NCBI GenBank assembly: GCA_020859965.1
Contig: JAJBVF010000163.1
Span: forward strand, 1-5,557
Origin: Clostridiales bacterium
GTDB taxonomy: Bacteria; Bacillota; Clostridia; Lachnospirales; Lachnospiraceae
Length of the DNA stretch: 5,557 nt
Direction of reading: 5' to 3'
Shown: positions 1 to 5,543 of the stretch, one piece after another
How the letters are laid out: each line of letters starts with the position of its first letter
Numbering within the stretch: position 1 is the first letter of the stretch
Translations under genes and position numbers: made by a program
Notes under the pieces: model-generated
Database searches by the model: none
What the model was told of the DNA's origin: nothing
The model's input: the letters and a program-made list of their open reading frames with translations, nothing else

Positions 1-671
1 TAGATGGACGAAACGGAGTTCATGTTGTATATTGGGACAGAGAGTTTAATTATTCCGCAATTAATAATTTCGGAATCCGACATGCAAAAGGTGAATATAT
101 CCTTTGCATGAATAATGATATGGAAGTAATCTCTCCTGACTGGATGACGGAGCTTTTGGGACATTGTCAGAGACCTGGCACCGGGATTGTCGGTGCGCGT
201 CTGTATTATCCGGATGACACCATACAGCATGCCGGAATTGTCATTGGGATCGGCGGGATTGCCGGGAGCGTTTTTGTCGGCCTGAAGCGTGGGCATACAG
301 GCTATATGCACCGGGAATCACTGCAGCAGGATCTGAGCGCCGTGACAGCGGCGTGTATGATGGTGAAACGGGAGGCATATGACGCAGCAGGAGGCTTTGA
401 GGAGAAGCTGGCGATCGCGTTTAATGATGTTGATTTTTGTCTGAAGGTGTGTGAGGCCGGTTATCTGGTGGCATACGATCCTTACGCGGAGCTTTATCAC
501 TATGAATCCAAGACACGCGGCCCGGAAGATACAGAAGCGAAGGCAAGACGTTTTCAGGACGAGATTGAGTATATGCGGACCCGGTGGATCCGGATCCTGA
601 AGGATGGAGATCCTTATTATAACCGGAATCTTTCCCTGAGCAAGTGGAATTATTCATTACGGAGCTTATAG
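1..671 (+). CDS. GT2 family glycosyltransferase, 3' part (5' end outside window)
   Basis: The reading frame is open from the window edge (first full codon at 3) to TAG at 669-671, giving 222 visible residues. The first methionine, at 108, falls in the middle of the catalytic domain, so the real start lies upstream. Visible motifs in order are FNYSAINNFG (about residues 15-24), typical of rhamnosyltransferase-like GT2 enzymes; the DxD-like metal and nucleotide-sugar site MNNDMEV (36-42); TAACMMVKR followed by GGFEE; the acidic motif AFNDVDF (139-145), which should hold the catalytic base; and YHYESKTRG (165-173), common in this GT2 subgroup. By family, it is a cytoplasmic or membrane-associated enzyme that transfers a sugar from a nucleotide donor to a lipid-linked glycan. 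Rhamnose is a plausible donor sugar, but this is inferred. It ends 2 nt before the next GT2 gene, which supports co-translation. Confidence 0.9.
   Translation, partial: DGRNGVHVVYWDREFNYSAINNFGIRHAKGEYILCMNNDMEVISPDWMTELLGHCQRPGTGIVGARLYYPDDTIQHAGIVIGIGGIAGSVFVGLKRGHTGYMHRESLQQDLSAVTAACMMVKREAYDAAGGFEEKLAIAFNDVDFCLKVCEAGYLVAYDPYAELYHYESKTRGPEDTEAKARRFQDEIEYMRTRWIRILKDGDPYYNRNLSLSKWNYSLRSL
661..664 (+). promoter_or_regulatory. Ribosome binding site deciding the start of the second GT2 gene
   Basis: GGAG lies 9 nt before ATG 674, inside the last codons of the preceding gene. It favours ATG 674 over the longer in-frame GTG at 644, which has no purine-rich site at a suitable distance and would add ten residues ahead of the usual GT2 start. 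Confidence 0.7.
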
Positions 672-673
672 AT

Positions 674-1630
674 ATGCAAATAGCAACAATAGTGATACCG
701 AATCTGAATGGGATGGAATATCTTGGCCCCTGTCTGGATTCGCTGATGCAGCAGAGTCGTCAGGATTTTTCGGTGATCCTGATCGACAATGGCTCGCGGG
801 ATGGCAGCGCGGAGTTTGTGGAAACACATTTTTCGGAAGTGATTGTGTATCGGTTTGAGGAAAATGAAGGCTTTTGCCGTGCGGTGAATGAGGGAATCTG
901 CATGGCGGATACGCCCTATGTGATTCTTCTGAATAATGATACGGTCTGTGAAGAGACGTTTGTGGAAGAACTTGTGCGTGCCATTGAGACGACAGGAGGT
1001 TTTTCCTGTGCGGCTAAAATGGTGCAGATGTGTGATCCTCAGAAAATGGACAATGCCGGCGACTATTACTGTGCCCTTGGCTGGGCATATGCGCTTGGCA
1101 GGGGAAAGCCGGCAAGCCGTTATGATCAGGAAAGAGAGATTTTTTCCGCATGCGCGGCTGCGGCAATTTATCGTCGGGAGATTTTTGATGAGATCGGCCT
1201 GTTTGATGAAGCACATTTTGCGTATCTGGAAGATCTGGACGTCGCATACCGGGCCAGGATCGCGGGATACCGCAATTACTATGCCCCCAAAGCTGTCGTT
1301 CACCATGTAGGCAGCGCGACAAGCGGTTCTGTATACAATGAATTTAAGATCCGTCATTCTTCGCGGAATAATATTTATCTGATCTATAAAAATATGCCCT
1401 GGCTGCAGATCGTATTGAATTTACCGTTTCTGCTGCCTGGTTTTCTGATAAAACTGTTGTTTTTTGCCGGAAAAGGATATTTGAGAGAGTATGTCACAGG
1501 GCTGAGTGCGGGTATTGCGCTCTGCAGCCGGGACAAAAAAGTGAGATTTCAATGGAAAAACCGGAAAGCCTATATCCGGATACAGCTGGAGCTTTGGGCA
1601 AATCTGTTCCGCAGAATCACGGATATCTGA
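674..1630 (+). CDS. GT2 family glycosyltransferase (probable rhamnosyltransferase)
   Basis: This 318-residue protein starts with the classic GT2 strand ATIVIPNLNG. It continues with IDNGSRDGS (about 37-45), part of the nucleotide-binding GT-A fold; NEGFC..NEG (64-74); the DxD-like site LLNNDT (85-90); FSACAAAAIYRR (157-168); and the acidic motif YLEDLDVAYR (184-193), with E186, D187 and D189 as candidates for catalysis. HHVGSATSGS (220-229) follows, as in WbbL/RfbF-type rhamnosyltransferases. A hydrophobic stretch at about 245-265 and a basic C-terminus suggest attachment to the inner face of the membrane, where lipid-linked acceptors are found. The length is normal for the family. The gene starts 2 nt after the preceding GT2 and is followed by a 76-nt gap. 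The donor and linkage cannot be read from the sequence; dTDP-rhamnose is an inference from motif style. Confidence 0.92.
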   Translation: MQIATIVIPNLNGMEYLGPCLDSLMQQSRQDFSVILIDNGSRDGSAEFVETHFSEVIVYRFEENEGFCRAVNEGICMADTPYVILLNNDTVCEETFVEELVRAIETTGGFSCAAKMVQMCDPQKMDNAGDYYCALGWAYALGRGKPASRYDQEREIFSACAAAAIYRREIFDEIGLFDEAHFAYLEDLDVAYRARIAGYRNYYAPKAVVHHVGSATSGSVYNEFKIRHSSRNNIYLIYKNMPWLQIVLNLPFLLPGFLIKLLFFAGKGYLREYVTGLSAGIALCSRDKKVRFQWKNRKAYIRIQLELWANLFRRITDI

Positions 1631-1640
1631 ACATGCTATG

Positions 1641-1662
1641 GGAAACGACATTGGTTGTTTCC
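1641..1662 (+). other. Hairpin in the gap before the phosphotransferase gene
   Basis: A 9-bp stem (1641-1649 with 1654-1662, one G-T wobble) closes a 4-nt ATTG loop, starting 10 nt after the upstream stop codon. No T-run follows, so it is not a standard intrinsic terminator. It could be an mRNA processing or 3'-end protection site between the GT2 genes and the phosphotransferase, or it could be chance. The rest of the 1631-1706 gap holds only the ribosome binding site and a possible 25-codon ORF (1633-1710) with no ribosome binding site. Confidence 0.45.
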
Positions 1663-1692
1663 AGTATGCTTATCTATCCGGATGGCAGGCTT

Positions 1693-1699
1693 GAGGAGG
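1693..1699 (+). promoter_or_regulatory. Strong ribosome binding site supporting a TTG start
   Basis: GAGGAGG lies 7 nt before TTG 1707. The next in-frame ATG (1797) would remove the first membrane helix, and an in-frame TGA at 1692-1694 rules out a start further upstream. The rare TTG start is therefore well supported. The two T residues of the start codon belong to a run of seven T at 1702-1708. Confidence 0.8.
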
Positions 1700-1706
1700 C
1701 ATTTTT

Positions 1707-3104
1707 TTGAAGGAAAACGAGAAATTTTTCAACCGCCTCCAGGTGGTGCTGGATGCAGCAGTGATCATCCTTTCGTATCTTGTGGGATGGTATGTCATGC
1801 TTTCGAGTACGCGCAGGGGCGGAATCGGTGTCCTGCCGAAAGAATTTTATATTATGGCACTGGTTGTTATTGTGCCATTTTTTTTGCTGCTCTATTATGC
1901 GTTTAATCTCTATGTGCCAAACCGGCTGGAAGGAAGACGTCTGGAAGGCAGCAATATTCTGAAAGCGAATATCGTGGGCGGCCTGGCGATCATGGCTATC
2001 CTGTTTCTGATCGGTCAGATGGACGCTTCCCGTCTGCTCCTCGGTGTATTTCTTGCGCTGAATGTGACTCTGACTGTTCTGGAACGGAACCTGATCCGGA
2101 TGATGCTGAGGCGTGCGCGCTCCCTGGGGCTAAATCAGAGATATATTCTTCTTGTAGGCTACAGCCGCGCTGCAGAGGAGTACATTGATCGCATTGTGGC
2201 GAATCCCCAGTGGGGATACCGGGTGCTGGGCATCCTCAGCGATGATACGGAACCGGGGACACGTTATAAGGGGATGGAAGTACTTGGCCCCATCGGCAGC
2301 CTGAATGAGCTGCTTGAACATCATACACCGGATGAGATCGCGATTACGGTCGGTCTTAATGAATATTATAAGCTGGAGCGTATCGTCGCGATGTGTGAAA
2401 AATCCGGCGTACACACAAAGTTTATTCCGGATTACAGCAATATTATTCCGACAAAACCATATACGGAAGATATCCTGGGGCTTCCGGTGATCAACATCCG
2501 TCATGTCCCGCTTTCCAATACATTTAATTCAGCCATGAAGCGGTTAGTGGACATTATGGGATCTGTTTTCTGCATTATTCTGTTTTCACCGGTTATGCTG
2601 GTCACAGCGATTGCGATCAAGGCGACCTCCAGGGGGCCGCTGATCTTTACGCAGGAGCGTGTTGGCAGGCATAATAAGCCGTTTCGGATGTACAAGTTCC
2701 GCTCGATGGAAGTACAGTCTGCGGAGGAAGAGAAAAAAGGGTGGACGACGAGAAATGATCCGAGAGTGACCGCCGTGGGGAAACTGATCCGGCGGACCAG
2801 TATCGATGAGATGCCGCAGTTTTTTAATGTCCTGAAGGGGGATATGTCTCTGGTGGGACCGCGGCCGGAGCGGCCGCAGTATGTGGAAAAATTCCGGGAG
2901 GAAATTCCGCGGTATATGGTCAAGCATCAGGTACGCCCCGGCATGACTGGATGGGCACAGATAAATGGATATCGCGGAAACACATCTATTCGGAAAAGAA
3001 TTGATTATGATCTGTATTATATTGAAAACTGGTCCATGAGCCTGGACTTTAAAATTTTGTTTATGACCGTTTTTAAGGGGTTTATAAATAAAAACGCATA
3101 TTAG
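1707..3104 (+). CDS. Undecaprenyl-phosphate sugar phosphotransferase (WcaJ/CpsE-like initiating enzyme)
   Basis: The enzyme moves a sugar-1-phosphate from a nucleotide sugar to undecaprenyl phosphate, the first membrane step of exopolysaccharide or cell-wall glycopolymer synthesis. It has 465 residues, the usual length for the long polyprenyl glycosylphosphotransferases. Four hydrophobic segments (about 15-33, 48-67, 86-103, 108-124) precede a nucleotide-binding-like domain beginning at YILLVGYSRAAEEYI (146-160). The C-terminal catalytic domain has RLVDIMGS (279-286); a hydrophobic helix broken by Pro295, like the re-entrant helix of this superfamily; TQERVGRHNKPFRMYKFRSM (315-334); the Asp-Glu catalytic dyad in SIDEMPQ (D367, E368); SLVGPRPERP (381-390); and RPGMTGWAQINGYRGNT (410-426). 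All key residues are present, so it should be active. Glucose-1-phosphate is the commonest substrate in this group, but galactose or another sugar cannot be excluded. It starts at TTG behind a strong ribosome binding site. Confidence 0.95.
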   Translation: MKENEKFFNRLQVVLDAAVIILSYLVGWYVMLSSTRRGGIGVLPKEFYIMALVVIVPFFLLLYYAFNLYVPNRLEGRRLEGSNILKANIVGGLAIMAILFLIGQMDASRLLLGVFLALNVTLTVLERNLIRMMLRRARSLGLNQRYILLVGYSRAAEEYIDRIVANPQWGYRVLGILSDDTEPGTRYKGMEVLGPIGSLNELLEHHTPDEIAITVGLNEYYKLERIVAMCEKSGVHTKFIPDYSNIIPTKPYTEDILGLPVINIRHVPLSNTFNSAMKRLVDIMGSVFCIILFSPVMLVTAIAIKATSRGPLIFTQERVGRHNKPFRMYKFRSMEVQSAEEEKKGWTTRNDPRVTAVGKLIRRTSIDEMPQFFNVLKGDMSLVGPRPERPQYVEKFREEIPRYMVKHQVRPGMTGWAQINGYRGNTSIRKRIDYDLYYIENWSMSLDFKILFMTVFKGFINKNAY

Positions 3105-3117
3105 AACGTTTACAGTT

Positions 3118-3142
3118 GGAGGTGCCTGTGAAGCTGGCATGA
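3118..3142 (+). other. Possible four-codon leader ORF with its own ribosome binding site
   Basis: In the 67-nt gap before the LCP gene, GGAGG (3118-3122) sits 5 nt before a GTG (3128) that opens a four-codon frame (start-Lys-Leu-Ala) ending at TGA 3140-3142. The true ribosome binding site of the LCP gene follows 15 nt later. It may be a minimal leader, a remnant, or chance. No terminator or clear promoter is seen in this gap. Confidence 0.2.
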
Positions 3143-3157
3143 GAGTTTAAAAAGAAA

Positions 3158-3163
3158 GGGGAG
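3158..3163 (+). promoter_or_regulatory. Ribosome binding site of the LCP gene
   Basis: GGGGAG lies 8 nt before ATG 3172, a good match and spacing. It fixes the start ahead of the low-complexity tail, so the Gln/Gly/Tyr repeat region is translated rather than being leader DNA. Confidence 0.8.
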
Positions 3164-3171
3164 CATAACAA

Positions 3172-4437
3172 ATGAAGAGTGACAACACGGACAACCAGAA
3201 TCCTGGTCAGCAGGAAAATTATCAGGGCGACGGCCAATATTACGGCCAGCAGGGTAATTATCAGGGCAACGGTCAATACTACGGTCAGCAGGGTAATTAT
3301 CAGAATAATGGTCAATATTATGATCAGCAGGGCAACTATTACAATAAGCAGGACAATTTTCAGGGGAATTATGGCCAGGGGTATTACGGAATGCCGGGGG
3401 GATACCCGGATGAGGAAGGAGAGCGACGGGGCAAAGTGAAAAAAAAGAAGAAAAAGAGAAAAATTTTCTGGGTGCTTGGAATCCTTGTTTTGCTGATCGC
3501 GGTGATCGGCGTGGCTGCTGCTGCGGTGCTTGGCAAGCTGGATCGTGAGAATCTCAGTGACATTCTTATTAATACCGGTGTAACGGAATCCGGCTATCGG
3601 AACATTGCGATTTTTGGCGTGGATTCCCGTGAGGGCGAGCTGGAGAGCGGTACCCGAAGCGATACGATCATCATAGCAAGTATCAACAAAAAATCCGGAG
3701 ACATCAAGCTGGTATCGGTATACCGGGATACTTATCTTGACAATACGGATGGTTCCTACCGGAAAGCGACGGAAGCCTATGCTTATGGTGGAGCAAGTCT
3801 CGCGGTCAATATGCTGAATAAAAACCTGGATCTGGATATCGAGGATTATGTCACAGTGGATTTTGAGGCAGTGATTGAGGCAGTAGATGAGCTTGGCGGG
3901 GTAGAGATCACTCTGGATGACGAAGAGGTATACTGGCTGAATGCTTATCTTGTAGAAACGTCGGAAGTGACGGGGCGTTCTTACACAGAAGTGGAATCCT
4001 CCGGGACACAGACACTGACGGGCATTCAGGCAATGGCATATTGCAGGATCCGATACACGACTGGCTGGGATTACAAGCGGACAGAACGTCAGCGGACGGT
4101 GCTTACACAGATTTTGACGAAGGCGCAGCAGCAGGGGCTCACTGGTCTGATGACGATAGTCAATAATATGATGCCGTATATTTCAACGAGTCTGAGCAAC
4201 ACGGACCTGATCAGTCTGGCCACGGGTATTTCAAAATATGAGATTGTGGATTCGCAGGGATTCCCGTTTGAAAGCTCTACGGCAAATCTGTCTGCGGGTG
4301 ATTGTGTGGTGCCGCAGACTCTGGCGACAAATGTGGCGGAACTGCATGAGCTTTTGTTTGATGATACAGATTACACGATATCCTCTACTGTACAGGAAAT
4401 CAGTGATACCATCGTTTCAGCTACCGGTATTTCATGA
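3172..4437 (+). CDS. LytR-CpsA-Psr (LCP) family glycopolymer-peptidoglycan ligase with repeat-rich cytoplasmic tail
   Basis: LCP proteins transfer lipid-linked glycopolymers (teichoic acids, capsule, rhamnose-rich polymers) onto peptidoglycan on the outside of the membrane. This 421-residue protein has three parts. Residues 1-80 are a Gln/Gly/Asn/Tyr-rich tail with a 13-residue tandem repeat. A strongly basic stretch (85-97, mainly Lys) is followed by a single membrane helix (about 98-120), so the tail should be inside the cell. The outer LCP domain (about 145-360) has FGVDSREG (148-155, D151 and R153), SGTRSDTIIIASI (159-171, R162 and D164), LVSVYRDTYL (180-189, R185 and D186), LGGVEI (241-246) and YCRIRYTTGWDYKRTERQR (290-308), with the arginines that bind the pyrophosphate of the lipid substrate. 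The position next to the initiating phosphotransferase fits its role as the last step of the same pathway. After the LCP domain only a short Ser/Thr-rich end is seen. No LytR_C domain is evident. Confidence 0.95.
   Translation: MKSDNTDNQNPGQQENYQGDGQYYGQQGNYQGNGQYYGQQGNYQNNGQYYDQQGNYYNKQDNFQGNYGQGYYGMPGGYPDEEGERRGKVKKKKKKRKIFWVLGILVLLIAVIGVAAAAVLGKLDRENLSDILINTGVTESGYRNIAIFGVDSREGELESGTRSDTIIIASINKKSGDIKLVSVYRDTYLDNTDGSYRKATEAYAYGGASLAVNMLNKNLDLDIEDYVTVDFEAVIEAVDELGGVEITLDDEEVYWLNAYLVETSEVTGRSYTEVESSGTQTLTGIQAMAYCRIRYTTGWDYKRTERQRTVLTQILTKAQQQGLTGLMTIVNNMMPYISTSLSNTDLISLATGISKYEIVDSQGFPFESSTANLSAGDCVVPQTLATNVAELHELLFDDTDYTISSTVQEISDTIVSATGIS
3208..3363 (+). repeat. 39-nt in-frame tandem repeat encoding a 13-residue Gln/Asn/Gly/Tyr unit
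   Basis: Three clear units (3208-3246, 3247-3285, 3286-3324) and a degenerate fourth (3325-3363) encode QQxNYQxxGQYYG-like blocks in the cytoplasmic tail of the LCP protein. The first three units keep the order of nearly all residues, with changes at E/G, G/N, D/N and G/D positions. The DNA of the units is also similar, which suggests growth by slippage or unequal recombination, so copy number may differ between strains. Confidence 0.85.
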
Positions 4438-4440
4438 CAG

Positions 4441-4447
4441 AAGGAGG
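4441..4447 (+). promoter_or_regulatory. Ribosome binding site deciding the start of the third GT2 gene
   Basis: AAGGAGG lies 4 nt before ATG 4452. An earlier in-frame ATG at 4434 overlaps the LCP stop codon (ATGA), but has no ribosome binding site and would translate through this site. ATG 4452 is therefore preferred, although the spacing is on the short side. Confidence 0.7.
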
Positions 4448-4451
4448 CACA

Positions 4452-5513
4452 ATGAACCGCAGACCAGATGTGGTGATTCCGGTTTATAAGCCGGATGTAC
4501 GGCTCCGGGAATTGCTTCAGATGCTTTTGAAACAAACGGTGCGGCCGGGGCGGATCCTGCTGGTCAATACAGAGAAGGAACTGTTTGACCAGCATCTGCT
4601 GGATGATTTGGAACCTGTAGGTGAGCCCTGCCATGAAAATTCCGCTTCGCGGAAGGCAGGGCCTGCGTCGTATGTCTGTGGAACAGACACACGACCTGTG
4701 GGTGAGTCCTGCCATGCAGATTCTGCTTCTGTTATTTGGGTGGAACATATTCGAAGGGCGGATTTTGATCATGGCGGTACCCGTCACATGGCAGCGTCTA
4801 TGCTGGATGGAGAATGGATTCTGTTCATGACGCAGGATGCTGTCCCTGCAAACAAATATCTGATCGAAAATCTGCTTCACCCGTTTGAAAACCCGCAGGT
4901 ATGTGCTGCTTATGCTCGGCAGCTTCCACGAAAGGACTGCAGTCTTGCGGAGCGGTATTCACGGAGTTTCAATTATCCTTCCAGAAGCAGAATCAAAACA
5001 GCTGCGGATTTGCAGGAACTGGGCATTAAGACTTATTTCTGCTCGAATGTCTGTGCGATGTATCGCAGGAGTACCTATGAAGCACTGGGAGGTTTTGAAC
5101 GGCATACGATCTTTAATGAGGACATGATCTTTGCCGGGAGACTGATTCAGGATGGCAAGGGAGTAGCTTACTGTGCGGACGCAGAGGTGATTCATTCTCA
5201 TAATTACAGCGGTGCGCAGCAGTTTCACAGGAATTTTGATCTGGGAGTTTCTCAGGCGGAGCATCCGGAGATTTTTTCCGGAATCCGCTCGGAGAGTGAA
5301 GGCATCGACCTGGTCAGAAAAACAGCCGGATATCTGATCCGGAACAGGAAACCCTGGCTTCTGGTTCCTCTGGTCTGGCAGAGTGGCTGCAAATATATTG
5401 GTTATCGTCTTGGAAAAAATTATCAGCGGCTGCCGGACGACCTGGTGAAAGCATGTTCGATGAACAAAGGATACTGGCATACACAGATTCGACACAATTC
5501 TTTGTTAGACTGA
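4452..5513 (+). CDS. GT2 family glycosyltransferase (rhamnosyltransferase type) with in-frame repeat insertion
   Basis: This 353-residue protein begins with the GT2 strand VVIPVYKPD (7-15), followed by LLKQT and RILLVNTEKE (34-43). Further on are DFDHGGTRH (104-112), a signature of this rhamnosyltransferase-like group; the DxD-like site FMTQDAVPA (125-133); FCSNVCAMYRRSTYEALGGF (206-225 including the GGF turn); FNEDMIFAGR (221-230, with E223 and D224 as candidate catalytic acids); and IHSHNYS. The C-terminal GYRLGKNYQRLPDDLVKACSMNKGYW region (from about 327) is typical of the same group. Residues 55-93 are odd: they are two copies, one partial, of a repeat with paired Cys-His and strong DNA hairpins, where relatives as I know them have only a short link. 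The insert is in frame and upstream of the catalytic motifs, so the enzyme may still work. It follows the LCP gene by 14 nt. Rhamnose specificity is inferred. Confidence 0.88.
   Translation: MNRRPDVVIPVYKPDVRLRELLQMLLKQTVRPGRILLVNTEKELFDQHLLDDLEPVGEPCHENSASRKAGPASYVCGTDTRPVGESCHADSASVIWVEHIRRADFDHGGTRHMAASMLDGEWILFMTQDAVPANKYLIENLLHPFENPQVCAAYARQLPRKDCSLAERYSRSFNYPSRSRIKTAADLQELGIKTYFCSNVCAMYRRSTYEALGGFERHTIFNEDMIFAGRLIQDGKGVAYCADAEVIHSHNYSGAQQFHRNFDLGVSQAEHPEIFSGIRSESEGIDLVRKTAGYLIRNRKPWLLVPLVWQSGCKYIGYRLGKNYQRLPDDLVKACSMNKGYWHTQIRHNSLLD
4625..4662 (+). repeat. Nested inverted repeat (first hairpin of the 81-nt unit)
   Basis: An outer perfect 8-bp stem (GCCCTGCC 4625-4632 with GGCAGGGC 4655-4662) encloses an inner perfect 6-bp stem (TTCCGC 4640-4645 with GCGGAA 4649-4654, loop TTC). 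A one-sided bulge of 7 nt (4633-4639) separates them. The second repeat copy keeps the left arm in part but has lost the right arm. Its CCTGCC (4708-4713) could instead pair with GGCAGG (4655-4660), giving an alternative fold around the second hairpin. Confidence 0.8.
4667..4695 (+). repeat. Second hairpin of the 81-nt unit
   Basis: A 7-bp perfect stem (4673-4679 with 4683-4689) closes a GGA loop and is extended by 5 more base pairs (4667-4671 with 4691-4695) after a single A-C mismatch. The result is an almost fully paired 29-nt hairpin. It encodes the middle of the inserted peptide (about residues 72-82). Confidence 0.8.
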
Positions 5514-5530
5514 AAATCATACTCTGATCT

Positions 5531-5537
5531 GGAGGGG
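5531..5537 (+). promoter_or_regulatory. Ribosome binding site of the gene running off the window
   Basis: GGAGGGG lies 6 nt before GTG 5544. An ATG at 5551 is in a different frame and would be 13 nt away, so GTG is the better start. Confidence 0.65.
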
Positions 5538-5543
5538 ATTTTC

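Larger units (their letters stand above)
4614..4729 (+). repeat. 81-nt palindrome-bearing repeat unit plus partial second copy, in frame inside a GT2 gene
   Basis: Positions 4614-4648 and 4695-4729 match at 30 of 35 bases with an offset of 81 nt, exactly 27 codons. One full unit (4614-4694) is followed by a second copy that stops after 35 nt. The copies encode PVGEPCHENSAS (residues 55-66) and PVGESCHADSAS (82-93), 9 of 12 residues alike. The unit contains two hairpins, listed separately. The full frame stays open across the whole region. This looks like a palindromic mini-repeat that entered or duplicated inside the gene; the family of repeat is not identified. Confidence 0.8.

Noticed and set aside
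644..673. Upstream GTG start giving a 328-residue form of the second GT2
   Set aside because: It has no ribosome binding site, overlaps the preceding gene, and adds residues ahead of the normal GT2 N-terminus; GGAG at 661-664 supports ATG 674.
650..1357. Long minus-strand open frame of 235 codons opposite the second GT2 gene
   Set aside because: The plus strand here has a complete set of GT2 motifs in order and a good ribosome binding site. The antisense protein is rich in His, Arg, Cys and Ile with no recognisable domain, and is a shadow of the real gene.
1651..1676. Possible promoter TTGGTT with TATCTA before the phosphotransferase
   Set aside because: The spacing is only 14 nt and the -35 match is weak, and the site overlaps the hairpin.
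2861..2877. Perfect 7-bp all-GC inverted repeat with a 3-nt loop
   Set aside because: It encodes the conserved PRPERP motif of the phosphotransferase family, where alternating Pro, Arg and Glu codons easily make a GC palindrome; no separate role is needed.
2586..3140. Minus-strand open frames opposite the phosphotransferase catalytic domain
   Set aside because: They lie opposite the strongly conserved catalytic motifs of the plus-strand gene and show no family features.
3109..3150. Possible promoter with TTTACA as -35 in the gap before the LCP gene
   Set aside because: No acceptable -10 box occurs at 16-18 nt spacing; the candidates downstream are too far or poor matches.
4371..4880. Minus-strand open frame of 169 codons across the LCP/GT2 junction and the repeat insert
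   Set aside because: It spans two real plus-strand genes and has no recognisable domain or evident ribosome binding site. Openness through the repeat on both strands is noted but is not evidence of a gene.
5514..5543. Terminator after the third GT2 gene
   Set aside because: The 30-nt gap has no GC-rich stem followed by a T-run, and holds the ribosome binding site of the next gene.
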